Shown here: positions 43,460 to 53,152 of the stretch, in pieces
How positions within the stretch are numbered: position 1 is the first letter of the stretch
Layout: every line of letters begins with the position of its first letter
Assembly: GCA_964429005.1 (NCBI GenBank)
Contig: CAYSAJ010000002.1
Location: forward strand, 62,001-126,000
Direction: 5' to 3'
Source of the DNA: JACRBE01 sp964429005
Lineage (GTDB): Bacteria; Chlamydiota; Chlamydiia; Chlamydiales; JACRBE01
Length of the DNA: 64,000 nucleotides
Notes under the pieces: generated by a model
What the model was told of the DNA's origin: nothing
The model's database searches: none
Seen by the model: only the letters and a program-made list of their open reading frames with translations
Position numbers and translations under genes: made by a program

Positions 43460-44350
43460 CTAATTTCCTTGTTTAACCCATCTTTTAATTACAAGCTCCA
43501 TTTCTTGTCGTACAAAAACAGGCGTGATGGATTGAGAGCATAGGTGGCTAAATAAAGTTCTCTCTTCCATGGTCTTAAGAGCCTCGCAAGGAAAGACTAA
43601 ATAGGGAGCAAAGGATAAATTTTTGATAACATCAGCCTGGTTCAAGAGATTTAAGCAAATTTTTGCGATTTCATCATCGGGTGTCATTGAAGAAATTACG
43701 ATAGCTGCTCTCTCATTGTCTTGAGAAAAGGGTAGGTGGGTAAGCTTTTTGAGCAAGAAAGTTTTGGCTTCAACCCCGTAGGATAAAATGGCATGGATCA
43801 GAGCTTCATCAAGGGATAAATTATCTCCCAGGCTGCTAAATAGAATGGGAAGAGAGGAGGACTTCTTTAATGTTGCAAGAATCTGAGCTGCAAAAAGAGG
43901 GGCGCGGCCATAACCGGGATGAAGGGGAGTCTTGAAGGTTTCCGAACTAATGAGGTCTTCTAAAGGCTTGATCGCCTTTTCCCCTTCTTTTATCAGAGTA
44001 TCAATTTCTTTTTTAGGATGAGATTCTTCGCTGAGTATAAGGTCTGCAATTTTTTGCTGGATAGCTGGAGTTTGTTTACTTTCATAGAGTTCTCTAAGAT
44101 GCTCATAGAGCTTTTTAGCTTTTTTGATTTCATCTTTACCTTCATCGGGGAGAGAGTGTAAAAAGTTATGTCCTTTTTTTTCCAGATCGGCAAGTTTTTG
44201 AATCCTTTTAAAAGAAATTTCTGGAAGACATCCTACTCCTTTTTTTTTGTAGTAAGTAAGCATCTCATCCCAACTTCCTCCAAAGTGGACTTCTCTGTGA
44301 AGAAGAATTTGTTCATCTAGTTCGTCAATAAATGGTACAGAAGAGCTCAT
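43460..44350 (-). CDS. Helical repeat protein of unknown function downstream of lipA
   Basis: The 296-residue product is soluble, with a charged coiled-coil-like N-terminal half (about 45-130) and a C-terminal half that reads like degenerate HEAT-type helices (PLFAAQILATLKKSSSLPILFSSLG). No signal peptide or catalytic motif is seen. Its start overlaps the lipA stop by 4 bases, so it is the third gene of the lpdA-lipA operon. It might assist lipoylated complexes, but that rests on position only. Confidence 0.65.
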   Translation of the reverse strand: MSSSVPFIDELDEQILLHREVHFGGSWDEMLTYYKKKGVGCLPEISFKRIQKLADLEKKGHNFLHSLPDEGKDEIKKAKKLYEHLRELYESKQTPAIQQKIADLILSEESHPKKEIDTLIKEGEKAIKPLEDLISSETFKTPLHPGYGRAPLFAAQILATLKKSSSLPILFSSLGDNLSLDEALIHAILSYGVEAKTFLLKKLTHLPFSQDNERAAIVISSMTPDDEIAKICLNLLNQADVIKNLSFAPYLVFPCEALKTMEERTLFSHLCSQSITPVFVRQEMELVIKRWVKQGN

Positions 44351-45309
44351 AAAGACCTTATTGTTCTCGTTTTCTCTAATATTTCTTTGGCATTATGGCT
44401 TGAGCGAACAAAGGGTCCTGCATAAACATGACCTACACCAATTTCACGACCATATTGTTCCCACTCTTGAAATTGGTCAGGAGATATAAAGGAGGTGACC
44501 TTGAGTTTTTTTGGGCTCGCTTGGAGGTATTGACCAATTGTAATAATGTCACAGCCCACTTCTTTTAGATCCCTCATTGTTTCTTTGATTTCTTCAAAGG
44601 TTTCTCCAAGACCTACCATGATCCCTGATTTGATCCATTGGGCTTTATGACTTTGTTTTGCTTGGGATAGAACCTCAAGTGTTCTATCGTAAGTAGCTTT
44701 GTGGCGCACTTTAGGCGTTAAGCGGCGAATCGTTTCCACATTATAATTAAAAATCTCAGGGCGCTCACCAAGAACTAGGTCAAGGGCCTCTTTGTTACCC
44801 GCAAAGTCAGAGGTAAGAACTTCCAAAGTGCACTCAGGGCTCAAAGAACGAACCTGCCTCATGATTTCGCAGAGGTGAGAAGCTCCCCCATCGGGGAGGT
44901 CATCACGAGCAACCATAGTAATGACGACATGGGTAAGACCTAGCTCCTGAACAGAGCGCGCTACTTGCAAAGGCTCATGAGGATCGGGCAAAGATGGATT
45001 TTGAGCATGAGCGATGTCACAAAACCCACAAGCTCTAGTGCACTCTTTCCCTAAAACTAAAAATGTCGCTGTTTTTTTAGCATAACACTCCATACGATTG
45101 GGACATTTCGCTTCTTCACAAACAGTATTAAGTCCATGCTTTCGTAGCACTTGTTGCGTTCTGGCAAGTTCAGCTCCTTTGGGAACCTCACGATGAAGCC
45201 ACCTTGGGAATCTTCCTACGTGGAGGGCAGAAGTTAAATCTCCTTGGTCTGGATTCTCTGGTAACCGATTGATTTTGATGATCGGTAGAAAATCAAATTT
45301 TTGCTCCAT
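44347..45309 (-). CDS. lipA: Lipoyl synthase
   Basis: The 320-residue radical-SAM enzyme has both cluster motifs: CEEAKCPNRMEC (C64, C69, C75; auxiliary cluster) and CTRACGFC (C90, C94, C97; SAM cluster), plus the C-terminal serine ligand region GPFVRSSHNA. It inserts two sulfurs into octanoyl groups on E2 proteins. Three bases separate it from lpdA, and it overlaps the downstream gene by 4. Confidence 0.95.
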   Translation of the reverse strand: MEQKFDFLPIIKINRLPENPDQGDLTSALHVGRFPRWLHREVPKGAELARTQQVLRKHGLNTVCEEAKCPNRMECYAKKTATFLVLGKECTRACGFCDIAHAQNPSLPDPHEPLQVARSVQELGLTHVVITMVARDDLPDGGASHLCEIMRQVRSLSPECTLEVLTSDFAGNKEALDLVLGERPEIFNYNVETIRRLTPKVRHKATYDRTLEVLSQAKQSHKAQWIKSGIMVGLGETFEEIKETMRDLKEVGCDIITIGQYLQASPKKLKVTSFISPDQFQEWEQYGREIGVGHVYAGPFVRSSHNAKEILEKTRTIRSL

Positions 45310-45312
45310 ATG

Positions 45313-46716
45313 TTACTTCTTAAGTTTAGGAGGAAAGTGGATAGGAGCATCTTGAGCCATTAGCGCTGCTTCCAGCCACCCTTCTACCATAGTAGGATGA
45401 GGGTGGATCGTATCGGATACACATTCCACGGTGAGCTCATTTTGTATAGCTAAAGCCATTTCACCAATCATGTCTGCAGCCCCATGTCCAATCACTGTAG
45501 CCCCTAAAATTTTCCCTGTTTTTGAATCGGTCAGTATTTCTGTAAACCCTTCCGTTTCAAGTGTGGCCAAAGCCTTTCCGTGGTATTGGAAAGGATAAGA
45601 AGATATAGTAGGAGTGAGACCTTTTTCTTTTGCTTGTTCGAGTGTTAAGCCGACCATAGCTATTTCAGGATGAGTAAAAATGACAGCGGGAACAGCATGA
45701 TAATGCATATGGGCATCTTTTCCCGCAGCATGGGCTGCAGCGACAATCCCCTGATGAGACGCCACATGGGCAAGCATCGCTTTTCCAGTCACATCACCGA
45801 TCGCGTAAATCCCAGGAACCGAAGTCTCCATGTGATCATTAACGCCAATCATTCCTTTATCATTTGTGCTTAGGGCAAGAGCATTTAAGTTTAAATCAGC
45901 AGAAACGACTTTTCTTCCTACAGAAATCAAAACCTTCTCAGCTTCTAGTTTCGTGCCATTAGCTAAGGATATAACAGCTTTGCCACTATGTTTTTCGATT
46001 CCTGCCACAGAAATACTCGTAAGAATTTCTATTCCTTGCTTTTGAAAAGCTTTGGTGAGAGTATCACTCACTTTTTTGCCTTGGGCTGCAACGATCATCG
46101 GAAGGGCTTCAACGATTGTTACTTTGCATCCTAAAGTGGCAAATAAGGAGGCGAATTCACATCCAATATAGCCTCCTCCTACGATGACCATAGAAGAGGG
46201 GATATGTGTCAGTTCAAGAAGCGATGTTGAATTTAGAATAGTCTGGTGATCTACTCCTAAAGAAGGGATATCAAAAGGCTCAGAGCCCGTTGCGATAATC
46301 GCTTTATCAAATCGAACAAGACGAACATCATTTTCATGATGCACTTTAAGTTCATGGCGGCTGCTAAAAGAAGCTTTCCCAAAAATGATTTCAATTTTAT
46401 TTGCTTTCAAAAGGCCTTCAAGGCTTGAGCGAATTTTTTTAATCACCTGATCTTTGCGATCTTTCATTTTTTCATAGAGAACTTTAACAGAGCTGACCTC
46501 GATTCCAAATTCCCCAGCATGGCGAATTTTATTATAGATATCAGCGTTAGCAAGAAGAGTCTTAGTAGGTATACACCCACAATTTAAGCAAGAGCCACCA
46601 AGGTAGGATTTTTCAATTAAAGCAACTTTTTTGCCCATTTGTGCCGCTTTAATCGCTGCAACATAACCACCAGGTCCTGCACCAATTATCACAATATCAA
46701 AATCAGCAGTTGCCAT
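45313..46716 (-). CDS. lpdA: Dihydrolipoyl dehydrogenase (E3)
   Basis: The 467-residue flavoprotein has the FAD motif VIIGAGPGGYVAAI, the redox disulfide in GGSCLNCGCIPTK (C43 and C48, with an extra C46 between them), the NAD motif IVGGGYIGCEFA and the C-terminal active-site HPHPTMVEG. It reoxidises lipoamide in 2-oxoacid dehydrogenase complexes. It leads the operon with lipA, as in Chlamydia (CT557-CT558 from memory). Confidence 0.95.
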   Translation of the reverse strand: MATADFDIVIIGAGPGGYVAAIKAAQMGKKVALIEKSYLGGSCLNCGCIPTKTLLANADIYNKIRHAGEFGIEVSSVKVLYEKMKDRKDQVIKKIRSSLEGLLKANKIEIIFGKASFSSRHELKVHHENDVRLVRFDKAIIATGSEPFDIPSLGVDHQTILNSTSLLELTHIPSSMVIVGGGYIGCEFASLFATLGCKVTIVEALPMIVAAQGKKVSDTLTKAFQKQGIEILTSISVAGIEKHSGKAVISLANGTKLEAEKVLISVGRKVVSADLNLNALALSTNDKGMIGVNDHMETSVPGIYAIGDVTGKAMLAHVASHQGIVAAAHAAGKDAHMHYHAVPAVIFTHPEIAMVGLTLEQAKEKGLTPTISSYPFQYHGKALATLETEGFTEILTDSKTGKILGATVIGHGAADMIGEMALAIQNELTVECVSDTIHPHPTMVEGWLEAALMAQDAPIHFPPKLKK

Positions 46717-46797
46717 AAGATCACTCCTTGTTGTATCTATTAATTTTACGTGTTAAGATGGTAAAAGCAAGTCAATTATTTACAAATTACATTTTCT

Positions 46798-47232
46798 GTG
46801 GAAAAAGAACGCACTAAATTATGTCCCCACTGTGAGGGACGTGTCCCTATATCTTTAGATGACTGTCCCTATTGCGGTCAAAGCATTTTTTCTCAGCCAT
46901 CCTTTTCCCTAAAAAACGCAAGCGAAAGCTCTTCTTTTATTCCTCCCTATCTCTCAAATTGGGAGGAGGAGGCGCTCATTAAGGAAGAAAGATTAGCCCC
47001 AATGAAACCAAAAGAAGTACCAAAGGACAGTAGGCAACAAAAATCCCTTCTTTTGACGATTGTACTCCTTACACTTGGGAGTTATCTTTTTACGCTTGGG
47101 TTTTTAGTCTTTCTTTTTTCCGAAAATGGAAAGCTTATTTTAGAGTGGCAAAGTAAATATTCTCTTCTCTATTGCTTTGTCGCAAGCCCTCTACTTTATG
47201 TAGGTTGGCTCAGACTTCAAAGCGATCTTTAA
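46798..47232 (+). CDS. Small zinc-ribbon membrane protein
   Basis: The 144-residue product starts at GTG 46798. Its N-terminus has a zinc ribbon CPHC-x10-CPYC (C9, C12, C23, C26), followed by a Pro/Glu-rich linker and two hydrophobic segments (about 84-110 and 118-140). The pattern of zinc ribbon followed by membrane helices is common among small uncharacterised bacterial proteins. It is divergent from lpdA and 56 bases before the next gene. Confidence 0.75.
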   Translation: MEKERTKLCPHCEGRVPISLDDCPYCGQSIFSQPSFSLKNASESSSFIPPYLSNWEEEALIKEERLAPMKPKEVPKDSRQQKSLLLTIVLLTLGSYLFTLGFLVFLFSENGKLILEWQSKYSLLYCFVASPLLYVGWLRLQSDL

Positions 47233-47288
47233 AAAAATCTTTTACATTCTTAAAATTTTCTTTATACTTTAGCTAAAAAGAGAATTTT

Positions 47289-48539
47289 ATGAATTCAATA
47301 CATCGCAATCCTTCAACGAGCACAACTGCTTTGATGGAACTTTCTCATCAGCATGGTGAAAATACAGCACTTCTGAAACTGACAAACATACGTATCGATA
47401 GAATCCTTAAAGATCATGAATTTATACAAAGCTCCGTAAGCTCTCCAAACCCTAAAGTTTATCGCTCGTTTTTTACAAGACAAGTTATGAACCTCGGAAG
47501 TAACAATCTGAATGAAAAGATCAGCAGCATCACAACACTTGTTGTTTGTTGTTTGAGCGTGGTGGGCTTGATATTCTTTTTAGCTGCGATTCCCACACAC
47601 TTACATGATCTGAAAGTTGAAAACCAGCTAGCAGACTTGCTCACAACAAAAACCACTCTAGAAGCTGCACTAAAAAGGATCGAAGAAGAAGTCATAAAAA
47701 TCGATGCTCACTATTCATTCAGTCAAAACAATATACCTCAGAGAAGAAACTCAGTTCTCGTTCATCCAGCGCCTGGGTCTGAATCAGGAGGAACACATCC
47801 CCATCATCCAGTTCGAACAGCCGGAATGAGGCATTTAGATGTTCATCCAGGACCTTCTGGGCCACTCCACGTTTCTGCAGCAGGAGATGTTAGAGCCTCT
47901 CCTCAGCTACCTAGTTTTGGAAGATTTCATGCCCAATTAACCGGCCAGTTTGTTCCTGCAACACCCTCTGCTAGTGAAACACATTATCTTTCTACACAAA
48001 CGATATCTCGCTCGGGTGGATCAACAATATCTATGGATCAAGCAATCATCGACTCAGTAAAACATCGTTTTTTTAGCAGTGATACTAGTGTAAAAAATCA
48101 TATCACCACAAAACCAAAAATGATGTATCTTTTTGAGCCTATAGGCTCTGCAGGACATCAACATCCCAATGGGCTCATTTTACATGTGTACCACAAGCGT
48201 GGTAGTGGTGAAGGTGAGTCTGTGGAGATCTGGTATCCAAATCCTCTTCATCGCCAAGATCTTTCTAAGTACACAATTGTGAAAATTAGCCAGGAAGATA
48301 GGGTAGGGAAAACAAGACCTGTAACGAGAGCAGAAATCGATGCTCTTCTTCCTCATCATGCGCTACCACATGTAGTTATTTCAGGAACGACCCCAGTAGA
48401 GGGCGCGACTCCAGCAGTTACTTTAGGCTCTGGTGCTCCCGCACTCACTAGTGCTGCGGATGGGGAGGGGCACCACGGAGCTGGAACAGATCTAGCTATG
48501 CCCCTTAGCGCAGCCGCTCAGCCACCTGCTACTGCCTAA
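47289..48539 (+). CDS. Single-pass membrane protein with His/Pro/Gly-rich tail, unknown function
   Basis: The 416-residue product has an N-terminal soluble part (1-80), one strong transmembrane segment (about 81-102), a coiled-coil-like stretch (110-140) and then a long region rich in His, Pro, Gly, Ser and Ala. Low-complexity composition continues to the C-terminus, where Ala/Thr dominate. No signal peptide or known domain. A lineage-specific surface or inclusion-associated protein is possible; the hydrophobic region is not the bilobed type of inclusion-membrane proteins. A bidirectional terminator follows. Confidence 0.7.
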   Translation: MNSIHRNPSTSTTALMELSHQHGENTALLKLTNIRIDRILKDHEFIQSSVSSPNPKVYRSFFTRQVMNLGSNNLNEKISSITTLVVCCLSVVGLIFFLAAIPTHLHDLKVENQLADLLTTKTTLEAALKRIEEEVIKIDAHYSFSQNNIPQRRNSVLVHPAPGSESGGTHPHHPVRTAGMRHLDVHPGPSGPLHVSAAGDVRASPQLPSFGRFHAQLTGQFVPATPSASETHYLSTQTISRSGGSTISMDQAIIDSVKHRFFSSDTSVKNHITTKPKMMYLFEPIGSAGHQHPNGLILHVYHKRGSGEGESVEIWYPNPLHRQDLSKYTIVKISQEDRVGKTRPVTRAEIDALLPHHALPHVVISGTTPVEGATPAVTLGSGAPALTSAADGEGHHGAGTDLAMPLSAAAQPPATA

Positions 48540-48554
48540 TTTTTCCTTAAAAAC

Positions 48555-48591
48555 AAAAAGCCCTCGTATATAGTTTTACGAGGGCTTTTTT
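48555..48591. terminator. Bidirectional rho-independent terminator
   Basis: A perfect 14-bp inverted repeat AAAAAGCCCTCGTA (48555-48568) and TACGAGGGCTTTTT (48577-48590), with an 8-base loop and T-runs on both strands, lies between the convergent gene ending at 48539 and secA ending at 48607. It should stop transcription from both sides. Confidence 0.92.
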
Positions 48592-48606
48592 ATACCTGTG
48601 TGAATT

Positions 48607-51507
48607 TTAGTCTAGCTGCACAAAAGAGTGAAATGTTTCTTTTGAAAGGATCTGCGCGATCGTTTCATGCAGCTGCTTTGAAGGAGGAAGCATCATCTCA
48701 AAACGGAATAGAGCGTGGGCTATCTGCTCTTTCACAAGAAGAGAAAAATCGTGGAAGAGTTCAAAAGCCTCATGTTTGAATTCAATCAGCGGATCTTTCT
48801 GTCCCACAACTCGCATACCCACTTCTGTTCTTAGGTGGTCAATCGAAAGAAGATGATCTTGCCAATTTCGATCCACCGTTTTGATGATGAGAGAACGAAT
48901 GACATCGTAGAGAACTTGGAGAGGTTCTACATTTCTCCCAGAAGCTTGTTGCAATGCAGCAATCATTTTTGCTTCATGCTCAAGTTTTTGCTTAAAGATG
49001 TCACTGATTTTATTCATTGCAATTGTTTCTATTTCTTCGCTAGTGAGCCTTTTACCTTCAAGTTCAGTGAGATCCATAGAAACAGGGAAATGCAAAGAAA
49101 CTTCTTTCAAATACCCAGCAAGATCTAAATGACGCTTTTCTGCGTCAAATGACTTTTGGAAAAGGTGAGAGTTTACATCTTCTAATACTTGGCATGCTAC
49201 TTTAAGAGGATTTTCATGGAATAAGACTTCATTACGGAAATTATAAACTTCCTGACGCTGTTTATTCATGACATCATCATATTCTAACGTATGCTTCCTC
49301 ATGGAGAAGTTGCGTTGCTCAATACGTTTTTGCGCTGTTTCAATAGAGCGGTTCAAAATAGGAGCCGCGATAGGCTCTCCTTCAGGAGGGCGGAATTTTT
49401 GTAAAAAGATCGAGAGTTTTGGAGATGTAAAGAGCCTCATAAGAGAGTCTTCAAAGGATACGTAAAATTTTGACGAGCCTGGATCTCCCTGGCGTGCGCA
49501 TCGACCACGAAGTTGCCGATCAATACGTCGTGAGTGGTGGCGAGTTGTTCCAATAACGTGAAGACCACCAAGAGCAGCGACTCCCTCGCCAAGTTTGATA
49601 TCTGTACCTCGACCTGCCATATTTGTAGAAACAGTGATAGATCCAGGTTGTCCTGCCATCGCGATAATTTCTGCTTCTTTAGCATGATTTTTTGCGTTGA
49701 GAACTGTATGGTCGAGTTTGTTTTGACGCAAGATACGAGATACTTTTTCAGAAGCTTCTACAGACTCTGTGCCGAGGAGGATAGGACGACCTGCGGCATG
49801 AACAGCTAAAATATCTTTTAAGATAGCTTGGTATTTTTCTCTCTCCGTCATGTAAATTTCATCATCGGAGTCTTTACGTTGGCATGTTTTGTTGCTAGGG
49901 ATCGCTACGACTTTAAGGTCATAAATCTGTTTAAATTCATTGGCCTCAGTCATCGCTGTTCCTGTCATACCACAAAGGCAGTCATAAAGGCGGAAATAAT
50001 TTTGGAGCGTGATTGTGGCATAGGTTTGTGTCTCTTGCTGAATAGCAACGTTTTCCTTTGCTTCAATTGCCTGGTGAAGGCCATCAGAAAAACGTCTTCC
50101 AGGCTGAGGACGCCCAGTGTTTTCATCGATGATCACAATTTTTCCTTCTTGGACAATATAGTCCACATCTTTTTCCATCAGCAGGTGTGCTCTAAAAAGT
50201 TGACGAAGGTTGTGAACACGTTCTTTTCTACGGCTATCTTCTTCACGAAGTGCGATTTTCTTTTGAAGACGCTCGTCTTCGCTAAGGGAAGTTTGATGAT
50301 CAATTTGAGCATATTCATAGCCAAGATCAAGCATTGTAAAATCGTCTTCCGTATTCGCTGCATCAATTGTTGCCCACTCATGGATCCCTTTATCAGTAAG
50401 CTCATAATCACTCGAGCGCTCATCAATGATGATGTATAGCTGAGAGAGATGCTCAGATTTTTCTTGCTTATTGGGTTCTGCATAAAAGTAAGTTTCGATA
50501 TCTTCTAGTTGTTTGCGAAGATCTGGATGTTCTTTGACTCTTTTTATGACTTTGTGTGTGGGAGTCCCCTTACTTACGATCCACAGATTGCGAAGAGCTT
50601 GATCAATTTCTTCTTTTTCTGCTTTGGTCAGTTTACGCTCGGAAGCCGATTCTTCAAGAAGTTTATGTTTGTCTAAAACACGTTTAGCTTCTGTAGCCAG
50701 TTTATTGCAAAAGTCTCTTTGCAATTTAACAAGATCGCCGACAGGAGTTTTGAGTGCATGATACATTTGATTTGATGAAGCCACAGGTCCGGAGATGATC
50801 AGAGGAGTTCTCGCTTCATCGATCAAAATGGAGTCGATTTCGTCAATCAGAGCAAAATAATGACCTCTTTGAACAACTTCATTTTTGGACTGCGCCATCG
50901 AATTATCCCTTAGATAGTCAAAACCAAACTCTGAAGCGGTCCCATAGACGATATCTGCTGCGTAAACAGATTTTCTTTTTTCAATCGGCGTTTCATTGGT
51001 GAGAGATTCCACAGTAAGGCCTAAGAAGCGAAAAATGGCTCCCACCCACTCACAGTCTCTTTGGGCTAAGTAATCGTTTACTGTAACAAGGTGAGTCGGT
51101 TTTCCTGTTAGTGCATGCAGGTAAAGAGGCATGGATGCCGTGAGGGTTTTTCCTTCCCCAGTTTGCATTTCTGAAATTGAGCGAAAATGCATAGCGAGCG
51201 CGCCCACGATTTGGACATCATAGGGGATCATATCCCATTTTTGATTGTAACCGGAGACATGAACTTCTTTCCCACAAAGGCGCCTGCATGTGTTTTTGAC
51301 AACAGCATAAGCTTCAAGAAGAATATCGTCAGTGGTTTCTCCATTCTCCAAGCGTTTGCGAAATAGAGAGGTCTTATTTTGGAGCTGTTCGTCGCTAAGA
51401 CTTTGTAGGTTTGATTCAATCTCATTGATTGATTTTACCATTTTTTGATAGCGTCGAATCACTCTTGTTTGTTGAGTTCCAAATATTTTTTTTATTAGAT
51501 TCAGCAT
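48607..51507 (-). CDS. secA: Preprotein translocase ATPase SecA
   Basis: The 966-residue product has SecA motor motifs in order: Walker A MQTGEGKTLTA (K120), the LIDEIDSILIDEARTPLIISG DEAD box, the preprotein cross-linking region, and NMAGRGTDIKLGEGV with RRIDRQLRGRCARQGDPGSS in the second RecA-like domain. It pushes preproteins through SecYEG. The C-terminal zinc-binding/SecB-interacting CxCxxxxxCH tail is absent. The divergent psd gene is next, the same order as in Chlamydia (CT697-CT701 from memory). Confidence 0.95.
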   Translation of the reverse strand: MLNLIKKIFGTQQTRVIRRYQKMVKSINEIESNLQSLSDEQLQNKTSLFRKRLENGETTDDILLEAYAVVKNTCRRLCGKEVHVSGYNQKWDMIPYDVQIVGALAMHFRSISEMQTGEGKTLTASMPLYLHALTGKPTHLVTVNDYLAQRDCEWVGAIFRFLGLTVESLTNETPIEKRKSVYAADIVYGTASEFGFDYLRDNSMAQSKNEVVQRGHYFALIDEIDSILIDEARTPLIISGPVASSNQMYHALKTPVGDLVKLQRDFCNKLATEAKRVLDKHKLLEESASERKLTKAEKEEIDQALRNLWIVSKGTPTHKVIKRVKEHPDLRKQLEDIETYFYAEPNKQEKSEHLSQLYIIIDERSSDYELTDKGIHEWATIDAANTEDDFTMLDLGYEYAQIDHQTSLSEDERLQKKIALREEDSRRKERVHNLRQLFRAHLLMEKDVDYIVQEGKIVIIDENTGRPQPGRRFSDGLHQAIEAKENVAIQQETQTYATITLQNYFRLYDCLCGMTGTAMTEANEFKQIYDLKVVAIPSNKTCQRKDSDDEIYMTEREKYQAILKDILAVHAAGRPILLGTESVEASEKVSRILRQNKLDHTVLNAKNHAKEAEIIAMAGQPGSITVSTNMAGRGTDIKLGEGVAALGGLHVIGTTRHHSRRIDRQLRGRCARQGDPGSSKFYVSFEDSLMRLFTSPKLSIFLQKFRPPEGEPIAAPILNRSIETAQKRIEQRNFSMRKHTLEYDDVMNKQRQEVYNFRNEVLFHENPLKVACQVLEDVNSHLFQKSFDAEKRHLDLAGYLKEVSLHFPVSMDLTELEGKRLTSEEIETIAMNKISDIFKQKLEHEAKMIAALQQASGRNVEPLQVLYDVIRSLIIKTVDRNWQDHLLSIDHLRTEVGMRVVGQKDPLIEFKHEAFELFHDFSLLVKEQIAHALFRFEMMLPPSKQLHETIAQILSKETFHSFVQLD

Positions 51508-51633
51508 CAGTATATCTCTCGTTCTTGAAATAGGATAAATAGGGAAGTACTAGGAGCAAAAATATCAAACTATGCAAAATCAGTATACCATAAAATCAAG
51601 ATTTTTCTGAAAAAGGAATCCCCCTGATAAAAG

Positions 51634-52542
51634 ATGAAAAGGCTATTTGTTTTTAATTATAAAAAAAGAGTTGTCGAAGAGGAAGAAATTTACGGAAGAT
51701 TTTGGATGCAACTTTTCTATAGCCCAGGCAGAGGAGCCGCTCTTTCAAGAAAAATCTTTCTTCCCCTTTTAGTTGCAAAGCCCTGGTTTTCCGCTTTCTA
51801 TGGATGGATTCAAAAAAGAAGCTTTACCAAAAACAAAATAGCTCCCTTTGTAAAAAAATTTGATTTGGATCCTCAAGAATTTATTACACCTGTTCAAGAG
51901 TTTTCTTCTTTTAATGACTTTTTTATAAGAAAGCTAAAAAAAGAAGCTCGCCCCATAGATTCTAGAGCAGAAGTTTTTTGTGCCCCCTGCGATGGGAGGT
52001 TTCATGTGATAGAAAATCTCGAATCGGATACTTCATTTATTTTGAAAGAAACACTGTTTGATCTTGAGAAACTTTTAGTAAAACCAGAATGGGTCAAAAA
52101 ATTTACAGGGGGTAGCATGGTCATGGCAAGACTCTGCCCTTTTGACTATCATCGTTTCCACTTTCCTTGTGATGCAAAAGTTGCTGAAATCGACTCAATT
52201 GGGGAAAAGCTTCATTCAGTAAATCCTCTCGCTGTTGAAATTATCAAAACGGTCTATTGGGAAAACAAAAGATGTCTCACTTTGCTAAGAACACTAAAAT
52301 TTAAAGATGTGATGATGATTGAAGTCGGAGCAACGAATGTGGGCACCATCCATCAAACCTCTACACTAGCTCAGGTCAACAAAGGAGATGAGAAGGGGTA
52401 TTTCTCCTTTGGAGGATCAGCTATCCTCATTCTTTTTGAAAAAGGAGTTATAACTTACGATCCAATTCTGTTGAAGTATAGCAGACAAGGAATCGAAGTA
52501 AGACTAGAAATGGGGAATTCACTAGGCGCTAGTGCTTTATAA
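51634..52542 (+). CDS. psd: Phosphatidylserine decarboxylase
   Basis: The 302-residue proenzyme ends with the self-cleavage motif FGGSAILILFEKG; S262 would become the pyruvoyl group, leaving a ~260-residue beta chain and a ~40-residue alpha chain. The CPFDYHRFHFP segment carries the conserved His/Asp residues. GGS rather than LGST marks the Chlamydia/Bacillus-type branch. It makes phosphatidylethanolamine at the membrane. The 3' end overlaps nth by 14 bases. Confidence 0.92.
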   Translation: MKRLFVFNYKKRVVEEEEIYGRFWMQLFYSPGRGAALSRKIFLPLLVAKPWFSAFYGWIQKRSFTKNKIAPFVKKFDLDPQEFITPVQEFSSFNDFFIRKLKKEARPIDSRAEVFCAPCDGRFHVIENLESDTSFILKETLFDLEKLLVKPEWVKKFTGGSMVMARLCPFDYHRFHFPCDAKVAEIDSIGEKLHSVNPLAVEIIKTVYWENKRCLTLLRTLKFKDVMMIEVGATNVGTIHQTSTLAQVNKGDEKGYFSFGGSAILILFEKGVITYDPILLKYSRQGIEVRLEMGNSLGASAL

Positions 52543-53152
52543 AACTTTTGCAAATAGGACACTTTTCAACCTGGTGCCCTCTTGCAGGGCAATAAGCTCT
52601 AGCAAAATATATGATCTGCAAATGAAGTTTATTCCAAAGAGATTGAGGAAAAAAGGCTTTAAGGTCTTTTTCGGTTTGTTTAACTGAAGACCCATTACTG
52701 ATTTTCCAACGCTTTGCAAGACGATGAATATGAGTGTCTACGGGGAAGGCTGTGTGACCAAATCCTTGAATAACAACCACAGAGGCCGTTTTGTGCCCAA
52801 CACCGGGAAGCTCTTCAAGAAGGTGAATATCATCAGGAATTTTTCCCTCGTATTTTTCTAAAAGGATTTCTGAGAGAGCTTTGATCGCTTTTGATTTGGC
52901 ACTACTAAGACCACATGGCTTTATTATATCCTGAATTTCTTCCACAGAAAGAAGGACCATTTTTTCAGGAGTATCAGCTTTAGCAAAGAGAAGGGGAGTG
53001 ATGAGATTGACTCTTTTATCGGTGCATTGCGCTGAGAGGAGCACAGCAATCAAGAGAGTATAAGGATCCTTGTGGTGAAGGGGGATCTCAGGGTGAGGAA
53101 AATACTCATCAAGCGTAGAGACAATAAAAGCAAGTTTCTCTTTTTTTCTCAT
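52529..53152 (-). CDS. nth: Endonuclease III (base-excision DNA glycosylase/AP lyase) lacking canonical Fe-S ligands
   Basis: Start ATG 53152 overlaps the mnmE stop by 4 bases (ATGA); the frame continues 4 codons upstream. The 207-residue product has the helix-hairpin-helix LPGVGHKTA with catalytic K121 and the catalytic D139 in FPVDTHIHRLA. The family's four-cysteine [4Fe-4S] loop (C-x6-C-x2-C-x5-C) is altered: only C188, C198 and C201 are present, with spacing x9 and x2, and the last cysteine is missing because the protein ends at KSFIKH. It should still excise oxidised pyrimidines. Confidence 0.9.
   Translation of the reverse strand: MRKKEKLAFIVSTLDEYFPHPEIPLHHKDPYTLLIAVLLSAQCTDKRVNLITPLLFAKADTPEKMVLLSVEEIQDIIKPCGLSSAKSKAIKALSEILLEKYEGKIPDDIHLLEELPGVGHKTASVVVIQGFGHTAFPVDTHIHRLAKRWKISNGSSVKQTEKDLKAFFPQSLWNKLHLQIIYFARAYCPARGHQVEKCPICKSFIKH

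Noticed and set aside
49828..50439. 203-codon open frame on the plus strand
   Set aside because: Lies fully antisense to secA, whose motifs are intact; composition and lack of a ribosome site indicate a shadow frame.
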